Shown here piece by piece: positions 12,062 to 24,776 of a DNA stretch of 64,000 nucleotides. The notes beneath the pieces were generated by a model. It was not told the DNA's origin. It was given only the letters and a program-made list of their open reading frames with translations, and did no database searches. The stretch's first letter is position 1, and each line of letters opens with the position of its first letter. A program made the position numbers and the translations under genes. Location of the stretch: NCBI GenBank assembly GCA_947179155.2, contig OX359283.1, positions 6,839,764 to 6,903,763 of the forward strand, read 5' to 3'. This stretch comes from Hedera helix (Eukaryota; Streptophyta; Magnoliopsida; Apiales; Araliaceae).

Positions 12062-12403
12062 TATATATATACATATCTAACTCATCCTCACATTACGACA
12101 TAACCTCATTAAAATCATAATTTATGTACTTCCACTACAATTTAATTGTACAATTTATTGTACCTTTATATGAAACTTCCCTCATTCCTAATAAATTATT
12201 TTTAAACAATTTATTTACTTTTCAATTATTTTAAATTAACACAATTCATTACCATCTCTGTACAGATTTAATTTACCAACTAAATCTCATCACATACCTT
12301 AAATAAAATAATAATTAATTTACACAACCTTGATAATTTTATCGATTAAATTCTTATTTAATTTTATTAAATAAATCCTGAAAATTCGGATCCTCACAAG
12401 ATT

Positions 12404-13364
12404 AGTGAATTCAGATAGATTAGTACATACTATGTTTGCTCCTATGAAAAGGATGATTGATCTCATAATCATTTGTGTAGAGATACTAAAGCAAGTATGT
12501 AGGTACTTATTAGAGAATAAGTTCACTGAACGTGACTCGCTCAAGGAACACCTAATAAAGTTTTACTTGCCTGTCAATAGACGTTCCTTTTGTTATAGTA
12601 GTATAAGTGATCATTGGACTTGAGATCATCATATTACCATGTGTATGATGAGTTATACTTTGGAATATTCCTTAAGACCTTTAGGGTATATTAAAGGATA
12701 TGATCAAGTATAATCAGTTGTATATGGAGGTAGGTGAATGATCAATAAAGGATTTTCCATTTCTAGTAAAGGGTGAGAATGTCCTACGTAATTCAATAAA
12801 TGATAACTTAGAAATCTTTGACCAATGCGGAATAAAAATTAGAAAGGAGTTTCTAATTTACGTTACAGATATACATTTGAGAATTAAAATGCATATGATC
12901 GAATAAAATAAGACTTGACAGAAATGTCATGTCTTATATTTGATTGGTACATTGTGTGATAGAAAAATTGAATTGTACAGTAACTATTCACTGAAAGATT
13001 CTTTTACGATCAAATGTTGAAATCTATATATTATCTGAAAAGTTATTGATCATTAAGGGGGCTTACCTTTATTGTGGAATAAATATTATTTATTAAATGA
13101 ACTAAATAGTTTAATTCATTCATATAAGTAAGATTAGAATTGTTCTAATTAATTTATTTTACAATCGGTTTAATATGGAGAATCTAAAGGGTCATACTGC
13201 AAAAGAGTAATATTTATTTTTAGAAGTGGATGGCATAATCGTAATAATAAATTAAGAATATTTAATTTATACTATGGTGATAAAATAAATTAAATAGCTT
13301 AATATTTATAATTCAATATTTTGGAAATACTTATTATAAATAAATAAGATGAGTCTTATTATTA

Positions 13365-13462
<98 letters not shown>

Positions 13463-14100
13463 TAGTTCCAAGATAATTTAATAATTAATTAATAAATAGT
13501 AATATTATTATAAATAATTAAGTTTCTAAATGGTTTAGGAATTGTAATTATAATAATTAATTAAGTTACTAAATAGCTTAGTAATTAATTAATAAGAAGA
13601 CTCTCATTGTTAAATAATTAATTTTTTAAATGGTTTAAGAATTGTAATTAATCAATTTTGTTTAAAATTAGATTAGAAACTAAATTAAAACCATAATCCT
13701 AAATAGTTTAGGAGGGTTGTCTATATCTATAAATAAGAAGAGTCTTATTATGGATAAGGTTAAACACTCTTTCACAAGAATTGACAGAGTACTTCATAAT
13801 TCTATATATCTAAGGAGTTAGAGAGAGAAAATTAGGGTTAGACACCCATGGTTTGGAGAAACCAAAATTCACTTCTTTAATTCATGTTTCTTGGTGGATC
13901 ACTTCTAGAAGCTTCACACTTAAGAAGCTAACATTGATCTGTATAATCTAATTGGTGAATTTAAAGAAGAATGCGGAGGATTAAAGGGAGTTGAACATGT
14001 ACCTATGGAAGCTTGGTTCTATAAAGGTATAAATTTTTTATCATTCCTTGATCTATTAATAATTATCGGGTAAGAAAAATTCTGGTTATTGGTCTATAAA
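12404..14100 (+). other. Unclassified LTR/leader-like sequence
   Basis: No coding region. Continuous with sequence left of 8939 once the solo LTR and its TSD are ignored. The parts around 12470-12600 and 13800-14030 have mixed composition and the look of a retrotransposon LTR and 5' leader, with a possible promoter (CTATAAATAAGAAGAG near 13725). No primer site or TG..CA ends found, so the class is unproven. Confidence 0.35.
13367..13462. repeat. (ATT)n microsatellite
   Basis: About 32 almost perfect ATT trinucleotide units. Confidence 0.97.
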
Positions 14101-15071
14101 ATTTTAAAATTTAATTTTGTTTATTTATGTTGCGCTATTACAATTAGATTGTATGTATGCCATGTTTTTGCAAACCAACAACAACAACACACACACACAT
14201 ACACACACACACACACACACACATATATAATTATTAATACATATAATGAAATTAATTCATGTATTATAGTTATATTTGTTTCAATATATAAATTATTTAT
14301 CATAATTGAATAATTATACATTTGTAATATGTATAGAATTATATTACTAATTATAAAGTAAATCCATATTTACAATAAACATTTTTTGTGTAATAGATCA
14401 ACTTAAATAAAATAATTAACAATTAATTTATTAACTATTTTAACTCCATCATTTAATTGCTACAACTAATTTTGTATAATTAAATTTAATTACCTCAGTC
14501 ATTCCATAAATTGTTTTCAAAAATTCATTTAATATATATATATTATTCATTAAATTATTAATTTACTTTACCATTTTAGTTCCAATATATTTATTTTATA
14601 TATTGAACCTCATTTCCACAATAATAAATTTTCATTTCATTTGGGTAACAGTACATATTAGGCCATATCTCGTGATACGTCTAATTATTATAACTTTATA
14701 CCATTTAATTAAGTAAACATCTTTATTTAATTAAATAAAATATATTAGTTCACTAATATTTAAATAAACAAATTACTTTAACCCTTCTTGAAAATTAATA
14801 TCGCACCGCCACACAAGGCCTAACACACAAATTGTATTGCCTCATAATATGAATTTTAATATCACAGATTAATATACATAAATTAATCCTCGCACTCCTT
14901 AGTTAAATCAAATATTAATTTTTAATAATTTAATTTAACTATTAAACGCATTCTCTATCCATATACGGATATTTATATTTTATCACCACTCATCCCCCAT
15001 TCACATTTCAAATAAAATAATATTTTATTTACAATTTTTTTTTAATTTGTAAAAATCCTCAGATATTACAG
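14101..15071 (-). other. Unclassified AT-rich sequence ending like a minus-strand LTR
   Basis: Very AT-rich and non-coding; an (AC)n run lies at 14188-14223. It ends at 15071 in CCTCAGATATTACA, which on the minus strand would be a TGTAATATC LTR start as in family A. No partner end or TSD was found. Confidence 0.3.
14188..14223. repeat. (AC)n microsatellite
   Basis: AC dinucleotide run with one interruption. Confidence 0.95.
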
Positions 15072-15450
15072 AAAATGGAAGTAAAAAAAAATGATTAATT
15101 AAGTTAATCATATAAAATATGATTTAAGTTTATGTGATTAAATTAACAAAGTGTAAATGCTGGCCTTGAATGAAAATACTATAGATGGTGATTAATTAAG
15201 TTAATTATATGTAATTTGAATTAAGCTTATGTTATTAATTAACAAAGCTTGAATGGTTGGCATTGTGTGGCAAAGTTAATGATTTGAATTAATTATGAGG
15301 TTATGTGTAAGATCCAATAAAGGGATCAAGGAATCCAAAATAAGAATTGAGTAATATATAAGCTAATTAATTTAAATTAGTTAGACCAAGTGTGAAATAA
15401 GGATTATAATTCATTTAATTGGAAAAAAAAAAGTCAATTAAAGCTTGGGT

Positions 15451-15481
<31 letters not shown>

Positions 15482-15727
15482 TGATGTATATTTGCAAGTA
15501 AATAGTTTAAAAGAAAAAAAATGAAGAGAATTTGTGGGGGCCACTAGAATGATGAAAAGTGTAGGAGATTTTGTGTAATGACCATATTGCTCAATAGAAA
15601 ATTGTTAATGACCAAGTGTCCTAAGAGGAAATTTCTAGGTGTTACCGTTAAAGAAAATTGTTAATGACTAACATGTCCTTGAGAAAATTGCTAGGAAGTT
15701 TCCTAGTAATAAGGAAATAATCACTTT
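15072..15727 (+). repeat. Host repeat H, left part (minisatellite-bearing LTR-like sequence)
   Basis: Contains two diverged tandem copies (offset 97 bp) of a TGATTAATTAAGTTAAT unit at 15092-15285, a (TG)n run at 15450-15479, and then TGACC..-type units at about 15575-15720. These match the 80-bp minisatellite at 62083-62590 on the far side of C0, so this and 62063 onward are one sequence split by the C0 insertion. Confidence 0.65.
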
Positions 15728-16773
15728 TGTAACACCTCCAAATTCGGGTTCCTTGAACCTCGAGTTTAGCGCTCACAATCTAATACTTATACAACATCCA
15801 AATACTTAAACTTCATTAACTAACGGAAATAATACATAATTGTTCTTTAAAAAAGGTTCTACTAATCCCAAGGTCTTACTAACCTTAACTTACATCACAA
15901 ATACCTTAACAGTACAAAAGGTTTACAGAATCAAACATAATATTAAACATTCATAATTGCTTCTACGAGTTCTATTATTTTGCCTTTCCTTTACCTTTGT
16001 CATTTTTAGAGCACTTGGGCTTAACTGAAAAATATTCATGATATAGCAAGGGTGAGCAACTGTGACGCCCCCAAATTCGAGTTTCATAACTTCGGGTTTG
16101 GTGCTCATGATCCATCATCATCAATCTCATTCTATAAACTAAAGCGGAATATATAAACATAAATTGTTCATTACAGAAGGTTCTTCTAATCCCAAGGTCT
16201 AATAACATTTACATAATACATACATACACCTTAAATGTTCAAAAGGGTTTACATGAGCAAATTACAAAATATAAATAATTAACATGCATAACTACTCTTG
16301 GACTTTCTCCTTTCATTTGTTCTTCTTAGAGATTTCCGGCTCGACTGAAAAATATCATGATATAACAAGGGTGAGCAACTACTTTGCTCAGCAAATTTAA
16401 ATAAACAATAATCACAAGTGAGGTATATCATGATTGGAAAGAAACAATTCCTGAGGTTTCAACAATGTATAATAATTGTGAAAGAACGAGATTCAAATTC
16501 AATTTAAAAGAAAGAATTGAGTCTTTATTGCTGAGTGACCACTAAGGACCATGAACTAATGCTAAGGTATATCAGTAATTCAACTGACCCCTTTAGTATT
16601 TTTGGTATTCGAGGGGATCAGCCTCTTACACCTAGATGTGTATGCATAACATTTAGACATCTATGAGCAAGTTCGATTTCATGATAATATTCTCCTAATT
16701 AGGGTTGTTTTCTATGAGCAAGTTCGATTTCTTGATAATATTCCCTTGATTAGGGTTGTTCATTCATTCTCAG

Positions 16774-18476
16774 TGTTGACTTTGTCACACTCTGATCATT
16801 GGTTTTGATGATATCTTTATTCTTATACTAAAACCTTGATTTTATCTAATGAGATATGTGCAACAATTTGAAAATAATGGTATGCAGCAAATTGATTTTG
16901 CCATTGGATTAAAGCTACATATAGAAAGTTTCCTGTCAAAGTTTTGAAGATCTCCTCAAGTCGTTAGGTTTTCATGTAAGGTCTTTGCACAAATTTATAT
17001 TTCAATTCAAAGCTCATTAGGTTGAATTGCATATTTAAAAGTAAAAGAAATTAATAATGTGATTTAATGGAATAAAAATGACATACTGAATTAATGAAGT
17101 AATTCAGACTTTCCATGTTAGGATCAATTACTTAGAATAATTAAGGGAATTTAAGTTATTGAATGATTTGATTGAACCTTCCATGTTAGAATAATTTATT
17201 TATTGACCTTTCCATGTTGGATGAAATTAGTTAATCAAAGACTTTTGTGCTTGATTGATTGATGGGTACAATTAAGAGTTTCCAATAAAACTGTTAACAA
17301 ACTAATAAATCTAGAGCGATTGTTGTTAACTGTAATATTTAATTGCTTGATATTTGATCCCATTAAAATCTTTGACCGAGACTGCTTCTCATATATGATT
17401 GATTGCTAGAATATTGCGTGTAAATATCTATTAATCAATTATGGTATGAACTTAAAAAGGTCATATAATCCCTGGGCTTACTTTATGTTGAGGTGTCAAA
17501 GAATTTTATCCCACGATTTTTATTTTATAGCATCTATTATGGGGCATCTTCATTATATGGTATAAAGTCAATTTCTTTTAAATATAAGTCTCGATTATAT
17601 GCAATCACTAAAAATATCCTATGAATAACTACCAAGTCCAAAAAGTGGGTTAACGGTAACTTTCCTTTTGGACCCTTCCTAAGCGGCTAGTTACTCCTAT
17701 ATATATTCCTGTCCAGCCGAACCAGAAGGAGATACACAGATTCTTAATAATACACTGAATAAAAAAATCATACACTGCATCGAAAGTTATTCTCTATCTC
17801 GTGAAGTACTGCTACTGCTGAAGAATTTGTTTTCAGCTGTGAATCATTTGAGCTTAACTTGGTGATATCTTAATTCTTGATCATTGTATTTAGATTTGAG
17901 CTTTGTGTTATATAACTCATGCCTTGATCATAGTACTCTTTGTAATCATTATTGAATATATACTAATCAAATTTCTGTTGAAGGGTTTTGCAATTTAGTT
18001 TCGAGTTAACTTAATAGCTTCGTGAGTAAAAGTACTCAAGTGGTGCATAGGTGTGCACAAGGGAGCATAGGTTCTCAGGAGGAATTGTCCTCAAGGTTGT
18101 GAACTTTAATTGTAAAAAAGTGTCTTGTAAGGAAAAATTATTTAATAAAAAGGGGTCTCTAATACCATTTGATATTGGACGTGGAGTAGGTCACTATAGT
18201 AGAAGATAGGGGTCGAACCATGTTAAAATTCTTGTGTTCATGTGATTGGTTATTTTAATTATCATTATAAACTGCTAGCTCAACACATAACATTTATTTC
18301 CAAGCAAAAAGAATTATTTTCATTAACAGTGTAAATTAGTTTCTAAACCAGCAAACTGAAATCAGTTATTCAGTAGACTGAATTACTTACTATTTTAATA
18401 GATTACAAAAATTGGACATAGTTTTTATTCCACACTTATCCAACCCCCCCTCCTAAGTGTACCTATTTAAATTTCA
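16774..18476 (+). repeat. Copia 5' LTR
   Basis: 1703 bp, TGTTGACTT to AAATTTCA, colinear with 44720-46428 with scattered substitutions. It includes the TATATATATTCC promoter-like stretch near 17700. Bounded by the TSD on the left and the primer site on the right. Confidence 0.92.
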
Positions 18477-18479
18477 TTC

Positions 18480-18490
18480 GGTATCAGAAC
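18480..18490 (+). other. Copia primer binding site
   Basis: GGTATCAGAAC three bases after the LTR; one substitution from the initiator Met-tRNA complement GGTATCAGAGC. Confidence 0.85.
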
Positions 18491-18574
18491 TTGGCTCTAC
18501 TTATCTTGATCTTAAAAGTGACTTGTAGGGTAAGATCTTGATATGACATAATTTGGAAGCAACGTACAAAAAAA

Positions 18575-19702
18575 GGCAATCGACCTCCATTGCTACATGG
18601 AATTGAAAACTACAACTTTTGGAAGTTTAGGATGAGGATCTATCTCAAAAGAGATCCTTAGGAATGCTGGGTCGTGGAGAATGGTTTGGTTATTCCAAGG
18701 AAGGATAATAGTACACCAAAAGCTCTAACCGAAATGAACTCAACTGAGGTGTACATGTCATCCTACTACTCAAATGCAATGAACACACTACTAAGCGACA
18801 TGGTACAATCTGAAATAGATAAGGTGTCCTCATGTAATATGGCCAAAGTGATTTGGGATATTCTTAAGGTGAGTCATAAAGTAACATCAAAGGTAATGGA
18901 AGCAAAGATAAGTATGCTCATGTAGGACTACGAGATGTTCAAGCTAGAAAAGGAAAAAACTATCAAGGAAGCTCAAGCTAGATTTCTAGCGCTCATGAAT
19001 TCCTTAAAGCTACTTGACAAGATCACTCCTCAAAGTGAAATAAATCGAAAGCTACTACGGGCTATGCCCAAGAGGTTTGCATCCAAAGTCACTACTCTTC
19101 AAGATTCTTTAAATATCTCTATTATGGATACTTTAACTTTATTTGGTAAACTAGAGAAATATGAACATCAACTAAAAAGATATGATGAGGAAGAGAAAAC
19201 TCCTTGAAGAAAAGTTCTAGCTCTTACTACAGGAAAAGGAAGAGAATCAAGTGATGACTCAGATGAAGAAATTGTTATGCTATCAAAAGAAATGAAAGTG
19301 ATGCTGCAAAAGAAGAATAAAAGAAAGAATGTTATGGGAACCAACAAGTTTAAGGGAAAACAGAATGAAGAAACGTGCTATGAATGTGAACGTCTAGGTC
19401 ACTTCAAGAAAGATTGCTTTCAACTGAAAAACAAAGAGAAATCAAATTTCAAGGATAACAAGAAGAAAACTCTTATCACATGGACTGATGATGATTCAGA
19501 AGTAAAAGTTGATGCAAATGATGAAATTGCTCAAATTTGTCTCATGACACTTGAAGGAGAATCAAGTGATATAACTTTAAATAATTCTTTGCTAAAACAA
19601 GAAAATGAGAAACTAAAAGAAAAGAATATGTATTTAAAAGATTTAATAAATACTTTAATGCAAGAAGTAGATACCTTAATTGAAGAAAATAAAGAAAAAT
19701 AA
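18575..19702 (+). pseudogene. gag: Copia gag, three in-frame stops
   Basis: Frame 2 reads through a UBN2/Copia-type Gag: a start region around GIENYNFWKFRMR, then ALTEMNSTEVYMSS, the ARFLALMNSLKLLDK region and a zinc knuckle CYECERLGHFKKDC at about 19376-19417, followed by a Lys/Glu-rich coiled coil. Stops lie at 18659-18661, 18923-18925 and 19205-19207, all in the same frame, so substitutions and not frameshifts broke it. The original start is not clear. Confidence 0.85.
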
Positions 19703-19829
19703 ATACCATCTAAAGATGAAAAAGTTTTAAATGTTAAAATTGATTATCCAGATAATTACAATAAAATACTTTACAATAAGGTAAACTTCTTAAATGGTGA
19801 AAATAAAAAAAATAAAAAAATGAAATAAA

Positions 19830-20234
19830 ATGAGAGATGTTTGTATTGATATTTTTAATGATAGTTCATATAATAATAATAATAATGAAAAAGAATTACA
19901 AAAAGAAATAAAGTCATTAAAAATATCTTTGGCAAAATTTGTTCAAGGGGAAGAGAATATAAATGTAATGTTAGTAAAACAAAGACCTAGTTTAGAAAAA
20001 CAAGGAATAGGATATCAAGTAACAAATAAAAAGCATAATATAAAAAAGTTAAAATCCAAATCACATTTTAATTTGAATCAATGTTCTCCTTTTGCTACTT
20101 GCACAAAATGTGAAATTAAAGGACACCTAAACATTAATTGTAATAAAAAAGTTAAAATGATATGGGTAAGAAAAAATGATTTGCATGTTACTAACACTAG
20201 TGGACCCAAAAAGATATGGGTACCCAAACAGTAA
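19830..20234 (+). pseudogene. gag: Copia gag C-terminal part with second zinc knuckle
   Basis: Frame 3. Asn-rich start, a coiled coil, then CTKCEIKGHLNINC (CX2CX4HX4C) near 20100 and the WVRKNDLHVTNTSGPKKIWV segment that typically precedes the protease in SIRE-type polyproteins. The frame differs from the first gag part, so at least one frameshift lies between 19702 and 19830. Confidence 0.75.
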
Positions 20235-21367
20235 ACTATTTTCTTATCGCAGGTATGCCTCAAAGCAAAAGTCCCATCACAAAAATAGATTCTAGATAGT
20301 GGATGTTCTCGCCACATGACGGGTGATAAATCAAAGTTTTTGGAGCTATCTCTTAAGAAGAAAAATGAAATGGTGACATTTGATGACAACAAGATTTGTG
20401 AAATAATTGATAAAGGTAAAATAGGCAATGTTATAGAAGATGAAGCAAATTTATGGCACAAAAGATTGGGACACGTACACATGGACTTAATAAAGAAGTT
20501 ATCAACAAAGAATCTTGTAAAAGGGCTACCCAAAATCAACTACGAAAAGAAAGGTATATGTGGATCTTGTCAACTCGGCAAGCAAGTAAGAACATCATTC
20601 AATGCAAAAAATCAGCTATCAACTTCATTACCTTTACAATTATTACATCTTGATTTATTTGGTCCAGAAAGGCATGCTACTCTAAATGGTAAATTATATG
20701 CATTTGAAATAGTTGATAAATTTTCTAGATATACTTGGGTAACATTTCTTAAAACTAAAGATGAAGCTTTTAGAGATTTTGAAAGACTTACACAGAACTT
20801 GGAGACAAAGTACAGTCTCAAGCTTATAAGGATAAGAAGCGATTATGGTGGCGAATTTCAAAAAGAATTCATATCATTCTGTGAGCAAAAAGGGATTAGT
20901 CATGAATTTTTCGCACCAAGGACACCTCTACAAAACGGAATGGTGGAAAGGAAAAATAGAACTTTACAAGAAACCACACGGACATTATTACAATAAAATA
21001 AACTTCCACAAAAGTTTTAAGCCGAAGCGATAAATACATCTTGATACATTTTAAATAGAGTACTTATTCGTCATATTCTTTTGAAAACACCATATGAATT
21101 ATTAAATGAAAAAATACCTAATATAAGTTACTTCAAAGTTTTTGGATCAAAATGTTTTACACTAAATACTAGTGGTAACTTAGGAAAGTTTGATGCTAAA
21201 TCATATGAAGGAATTCTTATTGGTTATTCTCAACAAATCAAAGCTTATCGTGTGTTTAATATTAACAAATCTTGTGTTGAAGAATTTTTCCATGTTAGTT
21301 TTAGTGAGTCTAACAATGATCTGCCAAAAGAAAGAGAAGATGATGCAGGAAAAATAGAGGCTGCAAT
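20235..21367 (+). pseudogene. pol: Copia protease and integrase
   Basis: Frame 3. The protease core is ILDSGCSRHMTGDKS (near 20290-20330), with the catalytic DSG. The integrase has a GAG-pre-integrase zinc domain (LWHKRLGHVHMD, CGSCQLGKQ) and the catalytic residues in HLDLFGP (near 20650), RSDYGGEF (near 20840) and QNGMVERKNR (near 20935), with the usual spacing of about 35 residues. A TAA at 20994-20996 and further in-frame stops to about 21045 interrupt it; it resumes with the TPYELLNEKIPNISYFKVFG motif at 21081. The family B solo LTR enters after GCAAT at 21363-21367. Most of the protease N terminus has decayed. Confidence 0.88.
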
Positions 21368-24300
21368 TGTGAGGATACGAATTTCCAAGATTTCTTTAAT
21401 AATATTAAGTGAGAATTTAATTGATAAAAATTATCAAGGTTGTTATATTAATTATCATTTTATGTGGTGTAAGGTATGTGAAGGAATTTAATTGGTGAAT
21501 TAAATCGGTATAAAGATGATAACAAATGGTGTTTGAATAGAAATAATTAAAGAATAAATAAATTGTTTAAAAATAATTTATGAAAAATAAGAGAAACTTT
21601 AATGAAATTATTGATATTTAGAAATTGTTTTGAAGGTATAGAAATTAAATGATGTTATGTGGTAATGTGAAATGTATGAATTAGATATGTATATATATAC
21701 ATTTGTATATATATATATAAATGTATATGTTTAAGTGATAATTATAAATGTTATTAATTATGAAAATTAAAGGATTAATAATTAAATTAATCCAAAGTAA
21801 GATAAAAGTTAATAAGGAAACTAAGAAAAGTTGAAATTATTGAATTTTAGATTTATCAAGAATTTTGGAAGAAATTTAGAAATTAATTGAGAAGGAAAGG
21901 TAATAATATAAATTATATAATAATAGTTATATAATTTATATAAGGAAATTAAAATAAGGTATAAAGAAAATAATAATTATATAAATTATATAAGAATAAT
22001 TATGTAATTTATATAAGGTGATTAAATGGAATAAAGTTGGAGGAAATTAAGAAATTATTTAAAAAGGAGAATGTAATTATATAAATTATATAATATTAAA
22101 TTATATAATTTATATATAAAGAAATTAATATGGATATTAAAGAAATTGAATAATAAATAAGAAAAAATGAATGTTTTAAGTTATTAAAAATTATAATTAT
22201 GTATAATGAAATTATTATGACTTTTATGAAGGATAATATTTCAGAAACGTGAACATGTTAATGTAACATGTTGTCCAAGTAACGAAGCGAAAAATTATGA
22301 AAAATAATTTTTATAAGTCATATGAATTATTTTATGATTTTTGGAGGTATAAATTATCTCATATAATTACATGCATGGCATTATGCGTGTATAAAATTTG
22401 TCAAGTAAGGTACCCAAAAGAGGTATTAAAATTATTTATAAATCATATTATAATTTTTAGTGAATTTAAATAAATATTTTATATTTATTATATAAAATAT
22501 TTATTACACGAAATAATTACGTAATGTATAAAATTTTTACTAATGCATGAGAATTATCCGGATTTGGCGAGTTTGGAAAATTCGAGAAACAAGCTTGCAT
22601 GGGATAAGTCGGTGGACTTTATTTTGTTTCCAAAATGATTGAATTCCTTTTTGGTTATTAAAAGGAGAAGTAAAGCAAGTAAAAAGAAAGGAAGAAATAA
22701 GGAAAGAAAAAGGCAACAAACAAAACACTTCCTCTCTCTATTTGTTCCACCGCCACCCACTACCACCATGCTATCTTTCGACCACCAAGCCACCGTACAC
22801 CACCAAGAGAAGGAATTTTGGTGCCATTAAAGAGTTTATCAAGCTTCAAAGGAAAGCTTTGGAAGGTATAAAATATTTTAATTAATTTATTTTGTATGTA
22901 TTAATGTTAAAATAATTGTTGAGAAATTAGAAAATAATTAGTATAATTATTCTAAATAATTTATGATGGTATATCTATGAATTATATAATTTTTGGAATG
23001 GTTTTGTTGTGGAAATTGGAACAAAAAAGGATGAAATTTGTGCATGTTGGCTGCTGTTTGCGGAAACTGTTGAAGAAAAAAAAAATGGCCGCCCGCGCAT
23101 TGCGCGGCGGCCAATTTTTTTTCCGGAAGTCGCGATAAAACGGCGCCGTTCGGGGGCGCGATTTTTGGTCGGCCGCGCTTTGCGCGGAAAGTCTCCAAAC
23201 GATGTCGTTTGATGGAAACCGGCGAGGGCCTGCCGCGCCATGCGCGGTTGGATTTTTTGACTGAAATTACGATAGTACCCCTTCCCTTTTCCTGAAATTC
23301 CGAATGAGTCCTAAGGGCACGGAAATTACGATTATGACCCCTTTCTTTCCCGAAAATTCCGGATATGTCCCCTAGTCCTCGGAAATTACTGAAATACCCC
23401 TGAACTTTTCGAAAAATGACTGGCGTGTCCCCTAGGGCGCGGAAATTACCAAAATGCCCCCAGAATCAGTTTTTAATTAAATAAATGTTTAAAAATTGTT
23501 TAAAAATCATAGAAAATTATAGAAAAAATACTAAAAATATAGAAATGATGTTTGGGCATTCAATTTAATATTTTTGTGAAAATATTAAATATTGGGGATT
23601 AATATTTAAAGGTTTAAATATTAATCTAATAAGGTTATAATTTAAAAAAATGGTTAAATAAAATTTTCGGACAACCAAATATGTTAAATTTATCCGATGA
23701 ATCGGGTTGTCCGTATTAGAGGTGTTGGATATTAAGTTACGCGAATATTTTAAGGAACGAGGTTAATATAATTGGCCATATAAATTAATAATTTGCCTAG
23801 AGATGATATTAATTAATTAAATTAATATCACAAGGAGTTAAATAATTATTATTTGATTATATTATGATCATAGGTTGATCGAGAAAGGGTTTTGAGCTAG
23901 CAATTAAATAATTGGACGACAAGCAAGTTCTTCAGTCCCTTTTATGTTAAATATTGAACTATTATGATATGAAATTCTTGTTTTAAATGCATACAAATTA
24001 TGTGCTATGTGATACGTGTTTAATATGACCACAATGTGTTTTTTGTGCAACGATATGAGATATATTGCTATATTTGAAGCACAAGCACATGATATATGAC
24101 ACACACCAAGCATGTTAAGGTATGTGCTACGTGAAATATAAACTGTTGAACTTGCTGAGCCGTTGTGCTCATTACTTGTTTAAAATAAACTTTTGCAGGA
24201 TAAAGAAATAAGTTTCAGGAATATCGGATTAAGTTGAGATGAAGTACCTAGAAGGTAGAAAACGTGGTTGTTATATTATTAATATTATAATTCAATGTGA

Positions 24301-24776
24301 GAAATTTGTTAAATCCCTGTGATGAATTGTATGTATATATAAGTTGAACATGGATATGATAGAAGTTCAATTATGAACTGTGATTGATCAGGATAATTGT
24401 ACGATAGAAATTATTATATGTTTGATTACGAATGACGCAACAAGGAATATTTATATGTAAATAAATAACAATAAATTTTAAATGATGAGCTTTATGATAC
24501 GTGTAAAAGAAAGAAAAAGTTAAGGTTGCGATCTATGGGACTAGTATAGAAATGTAAGGATTTTAAATATCCAAATGTTTTGATACAATGATTAAATTGA
24601 GAAAAAGAAAAATTTATACCGAAAATTTGGTAATTGATGATATTGAAATTAGATAATGGATCAATTTAGGTGATGAAAGATTTATTAACGGACCGAAATT
24701 TGGACGTAAGATAAATAATGTGTAATAAATACACAATTTAAGGTAATAAAGTGGGTCGAATTTCGGGGACGTTACA
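21368..24776 (+). mobile_element. Solo LTR, family B, inside the Copia integrase-RT linker
   Basis: Begins TGTGAGGATACGAATTTCC, ends TTTCGGGGACGTTACA; perfect TSD GCAAT at 21363-21367 and 24777-24781. 3409 bp, no internal region. Homologous to the minus-strand copy at 8944-12398. Contains the 60-bp tandem repeat (23262-23465) and CG palindromes (23088-23250). Confidence 0.94.
23088..23465 (+). repeat. CG palindromes and 60-bp tandem repeat in family B LTR
   Basis: Palindromes include CCGCGCATTGCGCGG, AAAACGGCGCCGTT and CCGCGCTTTGCGCGG (23088-23250). They are followed by four units with GGAAATTACG..ATGACCCC and TTCCG..ATGTCCCC blocks. Mirrors the arrangement at 10278-10660. Confidence 0.8.

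Larger units (their letters stand above)
8944..12398 (-). mobile_element. Solo LTR, family B
   Basis: Begins TGTAATGACCCCGAAATTCG and ends GGATCCTCACA, with a perfect 5-bp TSD AGATT at 8939-8943 and 12399-12403. Read on the minus strand it matches the family B solo LTR at 21368-24776 along its length (same start TGTGAGGAT, same end, same 60-bp repeats and CG palindromes). Length 3455 bp. There is no internal region, so it is the product of LTR-LTR recombination. Local ORFs inside it are chance frames. Confidence 0.93.

Noticed and set aside
14089..14313. ORF with His-Thr repeats
   Set aside because: Produced by the (AC)n microsatellite.
14300..15071. Full minus-strand LTR ending at 15071
   Set aside because: The right end resembles an LTR terminus, but no left end, TSD or second copy could be found, so it is listed only as unclassified.
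22540..23241. ORFs inside the second family B LTR
   Set aside because: Same reason; they fall in the CG-palindrome and leader parts of the LTR.
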